Below, piece after piece: positions 10,262-22,600 of a stretch of 64,000 nt of DNA. The translations under genes and the position numbers were made by a program. The DNA is from Chlorocebus sabaeus (Eukaryota; Chordata; Mammalia; Primates; Cercopithecidae): NCBI RefSeq assembly GCF_047675955.1, contig NC_132910.1:108297143-108361142 (forward strand). Reading direction: 5' to 3'. Every line of letters begins with the position of its first letter. Positions within the stretch are counted from its first letter, which is position 1. The notes beneath the pieces were generated by a model. It was given only the letters and a program-made list of their open reading frames with translations, ran no database searches and was not told the origin of the DNA.

Positions 10262-12777
10262 AAAATATTTTATGGAGATCTGCTTTTGGTACAAAACCAG
10301 AAACCAATTTGGCCCTATGTTTTTAAAGATGTAAATTGCACCCTGACTTGCTTAAGTGTCTGTTGTCTTGATTATTTGTAATGATATTAATACTTCCATG
10401 TGAGAAAAAATACAATGCTTTTCAATGACAAATATGATCATAGGGCAACAATAAAAAATAAGAAGCTTGGAGAACAAGGTGTCTGCAAATTATTGTGACA
10501 TATTTCACAACATAATTACAATTTTTACTGAAGTACGAAAAATACATGGTGGTGTACTCTAAGAAAAATTTTTACTGAGTGTCTTAGAACTTTGATAGAA
10601 ATATTTAAAATTTACATTAAAAGTATATACAGATGTAGAAAATCTATTGATCTGTACTTCATATTTTTATCAAAGCATAATTTAAATTTATTTAAAATGT
10701 AACAAGATAAATTATTGTAATTATCGGATTACTTAATTCAGTTGGGAAAAAATTTTAAATAAATATTGTGGCATTTCTTTAAAATATCTTCACTTTGATT
10801 TATCTACTGTGCATCTTATTTAAAAGAAATGAAATAATTTAAACATACATAGTTTCCCAAAACAGTGCTTTTTCATTCCAACCTAGGCCAGATAGATTAA
10901 CAAGTTAGTAAACAAAACACAAGCTTATTTGTCACATCAAATATTTTAAATATTAAAGTTCATGGGATTTATTTAAAATGTGCATATAAGGATTTTATAC
11001 AGATGTATCATTAGTCATTTCTACAATTATAATACACAATAGACCTCCTCAATACTCAGTGTCTTAAAACAATAAAAATTTGGTTTTGCTTATGAATTTA
11101 AGTTTGGCTTCTTAGGTTTGAAAAATAATCAGTGTACTAGATGATGGCTTATGGGATGCTGAGCCAGCTAGACCAATGATTTTAAAGAAAAATACCAAAT
11201 TGCAGGAAGCCCAAGGAAGTCATTGAAAGTAGGGCATACTATTGGAAAGAATTAGAACACCTATCAAAATATATATATCTGTCAAGAGCCAGGACTGTCA
11301 GAGGCTCAATTCATACCAGAAAGTGGTAGACATAGTCTTTCTAACAGAATCAGAAGTAAAGCTAAATTTTTCAATCAAGGATTAAAGGCCCTATCTGTGA
11401 GTGAGAAAGTTCCAAATTCCTTATTCTTACGAGCATATGAAGCACAGCCATTTTCTGATATAACCCACAGCACTCAGACTTAGGAAAAAATATACCAGAG
11501 GTCATCAAATTAGTAGCCAAATTAACCACGATTAAGTGAATACATGAACCAAGTCTAAATAAATATTCAGAACCTCTATAAATGTAGGGACAGCATAAGT
11601 TAAGAAAATATCAATGAAGTCCATATGACTTACAGAAGAAAGACAATACTCTATATAGCATAACCGCTACTAAAAACATTGAAGATTTAATATATGCATG
11701 GAAACGGTGCCATGGGAATAAAACTATACCTTTAAAGCTAAGTTGATAAATAAAAGGGAAATTAGCAGAATAAATTTAAACCAGGCATTTTTTACACTAA
11801 GCTGGATGGGAAAGCTATATAGAAGGCACTGTTAGAAAGAGATGTTCTCAAAGAGTCAGTGGTTGGGATATCCACAGACAAAATGTGAAAAATGTCAGGA
11901 AATGATTGAAATATAATTAAATTGGTGTGTAATTGTGGATTCAAATTGTGGGGTGGCATATAAAACAGTATAAAATAATAGTTGCCCCAACAAATAAAAG
12001 CATTATAAGAATCAATATTATTAGGGTTGATTTAAAAAGTGTATAGGAGAGAATAAAATTTAAAAGATCAATGAAGGTAGGATAAAGAAAATGGGAAGGT
12101 ATCCTTCTCCCCAGGCCAGCTTAAATTGTACTTATCCTCTGATATAAATTAAGGATTTAAGAAAATAGTAAAATAATAGAGAAATTTTAAGAAGACATAA
12201 TTGAACATACCATGTCACTATATAATTCAAAATTGTAGCTTATTTATAAAAAGCTTCTGTGAAATGGAGATCGGTCATAGACTACAGAAATCTAAAAAAT
12301 GGTAATATAAAGAGCAAGATATATATGAAATATGAAAAAGTAATTGGTGATATTTTTATTATAAGAAGTACATGTCAATAACGTACTTGTCATGTTCTTT
12401 GCAATTTTATATTTGAAGACTACCAACATCAATTCACATTCACATGAAAAGGTCCCAATATTCTTTCAGTGGACAGCCCCAGCTTATTTCAATAGGCCGA
12501 TGATAGCAAATAAGCTATGTAGACAAATGTAAAGACCGATGATATTGCAATCATAGGAGAAAATATAGAAAATGTATAAGAAAAGCTAACAAAACAATAA
12601 ATCTTTACAAAAAGGAAAATAATTAATGGTACAAGAAAAAGTATGCAGAAACTTGTTAAATTCTTTGAATTTACTTGATCTTCCAAGGGAACAAAAATAA
12701 CTATCTTAATGAAACAACAACAAAAAAGAAGAAATCATATCTCAAGATAAAAGAAAGTACAAAAATTATGTATTTTT
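10262..12777. other. No gene; long unclassified AT-rich stretch
   Basis: About 2.5 kb without Alu or L1 signatures. A weak hint of an old reverse MLT1-like LTR is CAGTGTCTTAAAACAATAAA near 11058, but the following sequence does not align to my memory of that family. No coding region, splice-framed frame or RNA gene is visible. The minus frame 12489-12686 is hydrophobic AT-rich translation. Confidence 0.45.
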
Positions 12778-12889
12778 TTAACCTCTCTAACAAGATTAGG
12801 AAAATTTTTGTGGAAACAAAATTTTGAAAACATTTTCTTCATATGTTTTCTAAATTGTTTATTCTCTCTCCTTCTCTGTCAGGAATACC

Positions 12890-13250
12890 AGTGAGTTATA
12901 GAGTTGGTCTGTTTACAGAATCCCATATTTCTCAGATTTTTTTTCATTTTTAAATATTCTTTTGAAATTTTTGTCTGACTGAGTTGGTTTAAAAAGGTGA
13001 TCTTCAAGCTCAGAGATTCTTCTGTTAGCTTGGTCTATTCAGCTGTTAATATTTCTGATTGTATTATGAAATTCTTGTGGTGACTATTTCCATTCTACAA
13101 GTTCAGATTGGTTCTTTGGATGATTTCACTGGATTCCTTGCATTGGGTTTCAACTTTCTTTTGAATATCAATGAGCTTCCTTGCCATCCAGATTCTGAAT
13201 TCTGTCTAAGTCATTTCAGTCATTTCAGATTGGTTAAGGACCATTGCTGG
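12890..13250 (-). pseudogene. L1 ORF1 coiled-coil remnant
   Basis: The minus strand encodes the region preceding and within the ORF1p coiled coil, an RNA-binding nucleic-acid chaperone in intact L1s. The rightmost part corresponds to residues shortly after the ORF1 start and the left part to the RISELED-like heptad region (antisense GCTCAGAGATTCTTCTG, 13008-13024). Several indels break the frame, so no protein is expected. Only about the N-terminal third is present. Confidence 0.65.
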
Positions 13251-13941
13251 GGAAGTGAGGGGACACTCTGACTTTTTTAATTGCCAGAGTTATTGAACTG
13301 TTCTTCCTTATCCAGGAGAACTGGTGTTCCTTTAACTGTGGTGTAAGTTGAGGATAGTCAGTTGACTTCATTTCTGGGTGTTTTCAGAGAGTCAAAGTTC
13401 TGTCCAAATTCTTTACTTGTGGCTGAATTCTTGCCCTTTGTTTTCCATGGAGGGTACACTAGCAAAGTATTTTTGGTGTTGTAGTTTCAGCTGTGATTCC
13501 GTAATGGCAGGTAGATAGGCTTTCACTCAGCCAAGTGACTCCTTTGTATTTCCTTGCATCTGTGGCTCTGCTCTGTGATGTGGTGAGGAGAGAGGTGACT
13601 TCCTCACCAGGTCCGCCCTGGAGCCTTGGAGAAGCCCCTTTCGATCACTGGTACACCCATGTTCTTTTGTCAGGTGTTCCAGGCCACAGGGCTCCCTTGG
13701 TCAGAGACAGCAGCGGGGAGACAGGCCACACCTGTTCTGGATAGCCCTGTGGATGGAGGCATGCCTCACTCTCACAGAAGCCCACGAGCCTACGTGGTTC
13801 ACCTGGCTCAGTGCTCTGAGAGTGTGGGTTCCCCTCCCTCTTGAGTGCCAGCCACAGGTCTCAGCTTGGCACTCCCTAGCTGCACAGAGCAGCCCTGGGA
13901 TGAGCTCAGGCTTCTTGTCATTCTCTCTCCTCCTTTTGTTA

Positions 13942-14640
13942 TTCGCTCTCTCCTACTGCTTGGGGGCAGCAGTGGAGGGGACCACGGCAGCTGCATTGAC
14001 AGAGGATCTGTCAGCGGTCTATGTATGGCACTGCACCTCAGAGTAACACAGAGCTGCCACCGACTGAAGTGAGCAGGTGTGGGTGGGGCAGCTGCACTGT
14101 GGGCCCTGGCAGGAGCCCTGCCTGGTGAAGAGAAAGGAAGTCAGGGGTTCACAGGAAAACAATGTGGCCTCCTCTCCATAGGGCAGCTGTGGCATTCTGG
14201 AGGTGCCAGCAGAGCAATCAGGGTCTTCGTTCCCTCCCTAGCTTGGGGGAAGTGAGGAATGGTACCTTGGCAGTGGCAATGACAGAGGGCCTGTCGGTTG
14301 TCTCTGGGAACTCCCGGCCACAGAAACGCAGAACTCTCTCTGACTGAAGTGAGCAAGTCGGTGGATGGCAGCTTTGGCGTCCCAGGCTAGGAGGTCCTCT
14401 CCAGCGAGGAGACAGAGGAGCAAGGACCTGCATGGAAAACAGTCTGGCTGCTTTTCCGTTAGGCAGCTGCGGCATACTGCAGGCCCACAACTGTTCTTGG
14501 GTTCTTGGTTCGTTCCTTAGCCTGAGGGCAGCAGGGATAGGGACTGTGGCAGTGGGAATTGCAGTGGGACTGTCAGTTATGTCTGCCAGCGCCGGCCCAC
14601 AGAAATGCAGGGCTGTGATTGGCCAGAGTTTCTCAAGCCA
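13942..14640 (-). repeat. Tandem ~282-bp units in L1 5' UTR
   Basis: Homologous landmarks recur at a constant spacing. TTCG(C/T)T(C/T) blocks start at 13942, 14226 and 14509 (spacing 284 and 283). GACTGAAGTGAGCA starts at 14062 and 14342 (spacing 280). GGCAGCTG(T/C)GGCAT starts at 14182 and 14462 (spacing 280). About two and a half diverged units are present. Some L1 lineages have tandem promoter units, so this is read as a monomer-like promoter array. The region is much GC-richer than the rest of the window. Confidence 0.8.
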
Positions 14641-15225
14641 GAAGCGGGGCCGTGGCCAGACTGTGCTAAGGGCTAAGGTCCTAGGCCAGTGGGCCTTCCC
14701 GGGTGAGGTGCAGGGCAGGTGAGGCCTGCAGTCCCTTAGCTCCTTAGCACTGTAAATGTGGCCCATCTCCTGTTCGAGAGAGCTCGCCCTCTCGTGTTGA
14801 CGTGGCTGTGGCAACTGGCACCAGGATGTGCCGGGATCCAAGGCCCATGGGGCCCCACATGGGCTTGAGCAGTGGCTCTGTCCAGACTCCAGGAAGTTCT
14901 CTGTGTCAATCAGGAGATGGGGGTTCAGGAGGATTTCCCGTGCCCAAGGTTACAAAGGTCCATGACAGAAGTGTGAGTCCCTAAGGCCTCTGGCTCACTC
15001 ATCATTTCCCCGGAACAGGGAGCCTCCGCTGGTTCTGCACCCATCCTGGGTGGGCAGCTGTCCTGCCTCGCTCTTCTCTGCTCTCCATGGTCACCATTGC
15101 TCTCTTGATGAATCCCAGCTTGGTTTCCCGGACGTTCCACTTGAAGAGCTGGAATTTACTTGCTGCTCTCTCTCTCTTTGAGGGAGCCACCTTGGTGCTT
15201 CTCCAAAGCTACTTTCTGTAACAAA

Positions 15226-15879
15226 TCTTTTTCTTCTCTGTTATGCTCGGTCAGTTTCCTAATCTTACTTTGTTATTCATGGCATCATATTGGAGTTTAA
15301 ATTCCTAAGTGCTCTTGAAATTTTGATTATGATCTTTATTTAAGATTTCCATTTTTTATTTGTTTTCTTCACATTTGCCGTGTTTTGTTTTCTGATTTCT
15401 TGCCTTTTTTAATGAAGTGATTATTATAGATTAAATTAATACCATTATGAATTTTTATTTTTCTGACTATCTTAAACAGACTAATTTGAATGTCGTTTTC
15501 GGATCCTTCAATAAAATTGATATCAGGAGTTCTTGTCTGGCTGTTGACCTCTTTTGTATAATAACATTAATATGTTTGCACGTTTTTGGATATGGGTGGG
15601 TGGCTTACTTTGGTTGACAAGTATTTTGTTTGTATCTTCTCTATCTCTCTCCCTACTGCTTTGCTCTTTCCTTTCTATCTTAGAGTTTTGTATTTGCTTC
15701 CACTGACCCCTAGTTTTGAATAATAACTTACAGCGATTTGGAGTCTTATTCCACATAATATCAGAGATATTACAAAGCCAATCACGAGGTCAGAAGCTGC
15801 CTTTACTCTTTATCTTGAATCCTCTCTTCCTAGATGTACAGCCATCATGGGCTATATACTGGGACAACATTTTTTGATG
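15226..15879. other. No gene; unclassified DNA
   Basis: About 650 bp between the L1 5' end and a Tigger element. No repeat family or coding region is recognised. The minus frame at 15523-15756 has no family similarity. Confidence 0.45.
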
Positions 15880-16585
15880 GCACCATTTCACTTTCCACAG
15901 TTTCAGTTACCTGCAGCCAACCAGAGTCTGAAAATATTAAATGAAAAATTCCAGTGACAAACAATTTATGTTTTAAATTTCATGTCATTTCTGAGTAGTG
16001 TGATGTAATCTTGTATTGTTTCATTCCATCTCACCTGGACATAATCATCTGTTGCCCAGCATGCCTATGCTGTATATTCTACCTTGTGTATTCCAACCCC
16101 TTGCTAGTCATTTAGCAGCCATTTGGTTATCAGATTGACTATCAAGCATTGGTGTTGATGTTCAAGTAACCTTTATTTTATTTAATAGCCACAAAGCAAA
16201 AGTGTTAGTGATGCTGGAGACTTGGATATGCCAAAGAGAAGACTTAGAGTGCTTCCTTTAAATGAAAAACTGAACGTTTATGACTTAATAAGGAAAGAAA
16301 AAAAAATCAGACTCTTAAGTTGCTAAGACCTATAGTAACACTGAATATCTTATCCATGAAATGGTAAACAGTATATTATTATTAAATTACATAATTATTA
16401 TATTTTGTTATTAGTTATAGTGATTAAATTCTTACTGTGCCTAATTTATTAATTAAACTTTATCATATGTATGTGTGTTTAGGAACAAGCAGATTCTATG
16501 TAGGCTCGGTACTATCCATAGTTTCAGGCATACACTGAAGCTGTTGGAATGTGACCTCCAGGCATAACTACTCTATTTTCAGCAT
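15880..16585 (+). mobile_element. Tigger-type (TcMar) DNA transposon, internally deleted
   Basis: The sequence follows a Tigger3/Tigger4-like consensus: TTTCAGTTACCTGCAGCCAAC near 15901, GAAAATATTAAATG near 15931, the start of the transposase frame near 16190 (ATGGCCCCAAAGCG decayed to ATAGCCACAAAGCA), GATATGCCAAAGAGAAG near 16227, then a jump near 16370 to the 3' end (TTACTGTGCCTAATTTAT near 16433, GTTTCAGGCATACACTG near 16521). Most of the transposase is deleted, as in common short Tigger derivatives. Terminal inverted repeats are degraded. Confidence 0.8.
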
Positions 16586-18429
16586 CTTTTCCTGATAATG
16601 GGAGGCCTTGGATGCACAAACTAGTTTTAAACAGTGAGTCTTGAACTGACTTATGTGGGGCATTTTTGACTATTTTCCTATGTAAGATACTCCATACAGC
16701 TTAAGGATAATTAACACTTTGCATTTGTATGCTGATTCTGGTTCAAATTAAATGTTCAGCTTATACTCAGACTTAGCTATATCATGTTGATTTTGCATTT
16801 TAAAAAGTCTCATTTTATGGAGTGGAGAGACTGAGAAATCTCCACCATAATGAAAGAAAATTGATATGATTTCTTTGTAGCAGAGTTTTTGAAAACCTAA
16901 TATGCAATTAATTTAAAATAATCCCTCATGAAATCCAAAAATCACAACAAAAAACACTGCAACAATTTCTCAAGGAATGAAAAGCCACCACAACAAGAAA
17001 TACTCCATTTTGGTAGCTAGAGTACAATGTCTGGCAACCTGAATAATACCAAATAGCACCCTAATAACACCATCCTAATAACAGACCACACCCTAAATAA
17101 CACCAAAATAAACTTTTGAAGAAACTCTTGTCAAGGGCTATTACAATAAAGGATAAAAATTATATCTATACGTAGCAACTAGAGTTAAAGAAAAACAAAA
17201 CAATAATTAAGGAAAGACAAAAAACAATTAAAACAATGATTAAGTAAATAATTTAAAACCAATAAAGGTAAAAATCTTATGTAACGTGAGTCTTGTCATG
17301 TGATCATCCCTTAGCTCAGGCTACAAATAACAGGATGTAATCTGTCCCCAGAGTGAAGTATTGGTGTCCTCTTCTGGTATAAGAAATTTGGTCTATCCCT
17401 CTACTAAGGTCTATTCCTAGCACAATTCTTAAGTGAGTCCTTAGGAGTTGTGCATTCTGATTTGGTGTTTTTGTCAAATATTGAACATAATAGCAGAGAA
17501 AAAGTTGGCCTTGGTAGCCATGTTCAAAATGTTATATCTGGAAGAAGTAACTGCTTCTACAGTGGACACAGATACCAAGAAAATGTATTCTCTAGAGGAG
17601 CAAATCTTCAGGTATTAAGTATTCCCCTCTTTGTTTCTATGGTTAGTGTAGGGAATTCAGCCATAATGTCCAAGGGCTTTTAGATAAAGTACTTTTGATT
17701 CATTTTTGATTCGTTGACTGGGGAGAGGAGGACTGAGACATACAGGAGGTGATCAAGGCCCTTCAGCAGAAACATCTGGCCTTAGAGAGGTGAGTCACAT
17801 TTTAGTTTGTCACATTGCTTTTGATAGTTCAACCCAAACACCACAGCAGAGGCTAGTCAACTGGCGGCAACCAGAAGGATTCTAGGAGAATCTTTTAAGT
17901 AGGATTTCTTTAGGAAAGAAAAGTTTCCTGTATCATATCAAACCACAATATTTTAATTCCTTAATTATCTATAGCCCAATGACATCCTTCCTAGAACACT
18001 GAGGCATCCCAGGTTGTTGAGATAAGTCTGATTTACACGTTAGTATTTTTCAGATCCTCTTCCTTTCTCCCCCTGGAGAGCCAGCACCCTTTTCATTGTT
18101 CCTTTATTTACATAAGGGTTCTGATGAAAAATAAACGCAAGTTTCTTTTCTTTGAAGTACGTCAAGTTGGAATGGTTCTGCAGTTGCGAAAGCGGTTCTT
18201 ATCCTTGAACCACACCTAACATGGGCTCATGCTAGGATCAGAGATGATCAATACAGAAGTAAACTAAACAGAATAGCTTAAATCAGTAATGTAGCTCCCC
18301 CATTGATCTTTAAGAAAGATACTGATTTAGCCTCAATATTGTATGGGCCTAAAGAATAGTAGACTTTTGAAATTGTTCCCAATAAAATTTTATAAACTCC
18401 ACTAAGGGGAAGAAAAGAACCTTTCAACC
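16586..18429. other. No gene; unclassified, possibly ERV-internal
   Basis: About 1.8 kb. The portion from about 17300 to the probable LTR at 18430 has moderate GC and could be decayed endogenous retrovirus internal sequence, because an LTR-like block follows it. I cannot recognise gag, pol or env. The frame 17450-17683 has no known motif. Confidence 0.35.
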
Positions 18430-18930
18430 TGGCTTGCAGGCACAATCAACAGTAGTCATTAGCCAGCTTGCCCTTTACTCACTTCCTTGTAGCTGGTCAC
18501 TGCTTACTACTTCAGGATAACATAGCCCTTGTCACAAGAGTCTTTGTTCTATAGACAAAATTAAAGACATTGTGAGATGATAAGTTTTATGTCTGAGTTT
18601 TGAGTTTCTCCTTTAGGTTCTTAATACCAACAAATCTACCCATGCTAGCTGGTCTGAAGGGCCCAGTATGAAGCTGACTTATGAAGAATACAGTTTTCAC
18701 AATCTGATGATTTCATCCTCCTTACCCTGACCAATCGATAGCCCCAATTTTCCAGCCCCTTTGCCCTCCATGATCCTCTTAAAGATCATGGCCAAAAACT
18801 CCTCAAAGAAATGGATTTGAGGTTTAAGAATTCCTCTTGTTTCCTCATTTGGTGGCCTTGCAAATGTTAAACTCAGCTGCAAATCCTGTTGTTTTCAGCG
18901 TATTGGTCTGTTGTTGCATAGTGAGCATAT
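18430..18930 (+). mobile_element. Probable ERV LTR (unassigned), forward
   Basis: Features of an LTR U3-R-U5 end: CTGACCAATCGATAGCCCC (18728-18746), CCAGCCCCTTTGCCCTCCATGATCC (about 18752-18776), a GGTGGCCTTGCAAATGTTAAACT block where related LTRs have an AATAAA signal, then TTGTTTTCAGCGTATTGG (about 18889-18906). The start is not defined and no second LTR was found. Family unknown. Confidence 0.45.
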
Positions 18931-21900
18931 AAAGCTGGCAGTCTTGTAATACTTATAATGAAGATGACCTTAAAAATTGTTAAAGTTACATCAAGTGAAA
19001 ATATGTTTCAAAGAAGAATTACCCTGGATGAGTTAAACAGGCAAGAAAGACTTTATTCAAGACTGTTGTGTTAGGAGTCAATACTGTTACAATAGAAGAG
19101 AAAGACTGACCTCCTTTCCACTGCTGGAGTGACAGAGCAAAAGAGAGAGAACTCTAAGATCTCCTTAAAAGGAAGTTGGTCAAGATGATTAGTCATTTGT
19201 TTTGCTGAATGGTACTTATGGAAGTTATGTTCCCATCCTCCTACAGAGACTGGTAGATAAGACCACTCTTTTCTTACTGATTACATTCCAATGGAGATGG
19301 CTCCCAGGTTCTTGAGAAAGATATTTCTCGGTTGTAAAACTAGCAAGAGTGTGGGAGGAGATTTATATTTCAAGAAAACAGAGAAATAATTTACAATTGC
19401 AAGCTTTTTTATTTTTTAAGTAAATGCTCTAAGCAAAAGGGGGGGTAGGAGAAAAGTGGTCTAAAGTTTAGTTAAGTTGAGGACAACGTTGAAATCATCT
19501 TAGTTACATGTTTTCTCTGGCTAAAAAAACACTTGATTTTATGTTTGACAATAAGCATTCACTTTAAAGTATATTTTTAAACATTCAGGCTACCCAATTT
19601 TCAATTTCCAAACTTTATAACTAGTTGCCCTCAGATAAGACCTTACTCATATGTAAGTTCTCCCTTGTATCAGATTATAAAGTACAAGTGCACTATTTTG
19701 TTGGGATGTTTGAAGGTTAATTGATCCAGGATAGCTCTTTCAATAAGAACAAAATTTTGACTAAAATCAGAATGTAAAATTGTGTTCTTTATTTTTTGAA
19801 TAGAGAGGAGAAATTGGTTAGAAAATCTGACAAGTTGTGTGTGATTGTTTTGACTGTTTCCTGCAAGGGAGCACCAGCCATGAGTGACAAATTTTGGTAT
19901 AGTGTTCAAGTTAAAGGTAAAAAGTCACCTAACAGTAGAAGTAATCCTGGGCAGTTTGCAGAACAGTGATGATGTTGTTCACACAACTAAACTCTTAAAA
20001 AAATCAAATGACCATATTCTTCCTGAATCAGACTTTCTGCATGATCTCTCTGGTAACACAAACTGTAGGAAATTGGATACAAAAATTACAGCGCAATGAC
20101 CCCTGAGTTGTGTCAGCTCTTTAGAAATGAAAACCATGACAAGCACTATATGTTAGAAAACCCCTAGGGTAAGAGCCATGCCTTAATAGAGCATATTGCT
20201 TCATAGAGAACTTTAAACAATGCAAATTCCATATGCAGGAAATCTCAGAGAGAAAGGCACTGAGAAAAAGACCTTTGCAACAAAAGATTCAAAAAAGATT
20301 ACATGAAATAATTTTAAATACCTTGTATTACTTTTTATTCCCTTGGAAAATATTCATACAGAAACAAACAAAATTGTGTCTACCAGTTTATAAATAATAA
20401 TCAAAGCAAATGTAATTTAGTTCTTTGGCAAAATAATCTATCTAGACTTCACAAGGTCAACCTGTAGATAATAGAAATAAAATAAGATACTTCAAAGAAT
20501 TCTAGATGGGTAACAGCACTTACCATGTCTTGACATTACCAATTCTCTGATCTTAGGCTTTACTGTGATAACAATGCTTTCAAAACTGTTTCCTCTGATC
20601 ATTTTGGAAATAAAGCGGGGACTATCGTAATAATCATGGTCAAAAAGAGGAATAGAGCAAATCTAAATGAAATAAAATGACATGATATAATATCTTGAAC
20701 TTTCCCCTCAACTTTGATTTATCTTATTTTCTTTAATTTGAAATTACTATTAGATTAGAGCAAACTTTATGCCAAGAATATATTATTGCCAATAGTTAGA
20801 GGGAAATGACAAACTTTCAGTGGTTTGGGGCCAACTAGGAGTTCTTCTGAAGAAATTCAAAGTCCTGATTTTGTAACAGGTTGTTTTTGCGGAATGAATC
20901 ATCTTTATATTCGGAAATGCACACACCACCACCAACACTAGTGCTAAAATGTCTATTTCAACAAATCATGAATTTGAGGTAATGAACACTAATGAATACA
21001 TTTATTGTTTGAGAGGAATGTTCTGTACTACTTAAAGGAAATATTCGCCACCCTATGATGTTTCTCAGGCTTCAGAAGATTGTCTGGGGCAATCTATTCT
21101 ATCTGCTTATTGATACTCTTAAACATTTATGGAGTTTCTTTTTAAAGTACTCCTCTAATTACTAGGTATAATGGGTAAAACATTATACCTCCATTTATGA
21201 TTATATATAAATGTATTAAATGAAAATATCTGGATACAATATGGAATAACAAGCACAGTAATATTTAACTGCCAAAATATCATCTAATTATCAATGTAAT
21301 TTGATAAAGGTAGACTATCATAAAAGTTCTTTAACTTAGCTCATATTGGTTATTTATACTTCCAAAAAGTTACTAGTCTAGTTAAATTTCTACTGTATTC
21401 AGTTTATAGAGACATGGAAAGATGCTGATCAATTGTCTTATGTACTAAGACTGTTTATGAAAAGAATCTATAGGATTTCTTCTGGCACATATATTCTTTA
21501 TATAAATGATGAAGATACCAGTAGTAGCTGAGAGTAATGTGGTAGTGAAGCTTTATTTAGTAGGTATAATATAGGCTTGTCAACCTGTGTTTTCAAGATG
21601 AGGTCACATCACTATTAATTTTTCACAGATTCATTATTTCAACCTCCTTCAGATGATGGAGGAAATGCAACGATGTGCAAATCTCCCTTTCTAAATTAAT
21701 GCCTCTGGGGACAACATGAGTTTCAGAAACCGGGGAAATCATTGTTTCAGATTCCAACTTGTGTCCAATGTGAGTGACATTCGAAGTCCTCTACCATGGA
21801 TGTGCAGCCTTCCTCATGTCTAAGTCATGACTACTGTGTCACCTTGGTTCTTGGATATTTTTTGTAATGGATTGAATAGGATAAATTGCACTTAATGCAT

Positions 21901-22482
21901 TCCACAAAAGATAAAATTAGGTAAAAGTTTAAAGCTTTTCTTTCATGTTAATTTTCTCCTTTCTTTCTATTCCAGAATGGCATGGTAATGCTTCATATTT
22001 CAGAATCTGAATCCAGTTCATTAGGACTGTACCAACATAGGATTCTACATATCCTCAAGAGAACATATTTCGATGAGATTTCAATGACAGATTTCAATAT
22101 TCTTTAGATATTCTCAGAGATCTTGAACCCACAACAGTGGACATTGCTAACACACATGGAAATACTCTCATGCTTCTGGGGAGGGGGGTGGGCATGAGGG
22201 AGAATCTGAATCCCACAGCATTGAACAAGAGCAAAATCCAAATCATTTCCCAAAGTTTTTTATTTTAATCCACCTGCAAAAACACTGGTTTCATAATAAA
22301 TTTTATTAAATAAAAATTTTGTTCAAAAGACCTTTAGAGAGGAGTATTCAGTGTATTGATGGGTTGATAATTTCCAGAAAAATCATTCAAAACTTGAACG
22401 TAACTAAGAGAGACTACTGGGTATTCTTTCAGAGAAGTCCCGGCTGCTTTATTTTCCGTTGACTAGATCTTAGTACTATTCT
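18931..22482. other. No gene; mostly unclassified DNA
   Basis: About 3.5 kb. 19020-19400 has an LTR-like feel in reverse (AAACAGGCAAGAAAGACTTTATTC, GGAGATTTATATTTC) but I cannot assign it. The rest shows no repeat signature, no long reading frame and no RNA gene. Short frames at 19670-19909 and 19884-20099 overlap on opposite strands without family similarity. Confidence 0.4.
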
Positions 22483-22600
22483 AGTCTTACTATTAGAATA
22501 TATATGTATGCTATGTATATAAGCATGCTATATACATTCATAATGCATATACATATGTAATGTGTATATATATATTCCTTGTATATATATGTAAATGTGA
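22483..22600. repeat. TA/TG-rich palindromic low-complexity tract
   Basis: A run of alternating purine-pyrimidine TATATG/CATATA words with repeated GCTATATA and TGCATATACATATG palindromes. It is a simple-repeat-like, cruciform-capable tract in otherwise ordinary DNA. Confidence 0.75.

Larger units (their letters stand above)
12778..15225 (-). mobile_element. L1 5' half (ORF1 part plus 5' UTR), reverse
   Basis: Read on the minus strand, the element begins near 15225, has about 1.9 kb of GC-rich 5' UTR, and runs into an ORF1 remnant at about 13250-12780, where it is truncated. Landmarks in plus-strand text are CATATTTCTCAGATTTTTTT near 12925, CTTCAAGCTCAGAGATTCTTCTG near 13003 and CAGATTCTGAATTCTGTCTAAG near 13189. 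The far end has CAAGGTGGC on the minus strand (about 15187-15195), one base from the AAGATGGC YY1-type site found at L1 5' ends. The element lost its ORF2 and 3' end, which is the reverse of the usual 5' truncation. Confidence 0.85.

Noticed and set aside
14218..14841. 207-codon minus-strand open reading frame
   Set aside because: It lies wholly in the GC-rich L1 5' UTR, spans the tandem units and has no protein family signature. A long frame is expected by chance in GC-rich DNA with few stop codons.
16970..17110. Repeated AATAACACC words as a tandem repeat
   Set aside because: The words CTAATAACACC and AATAACACCA recur irregularly without a constant period, so this looks like chance in A/C-rich DNA or a very decayed repeat.
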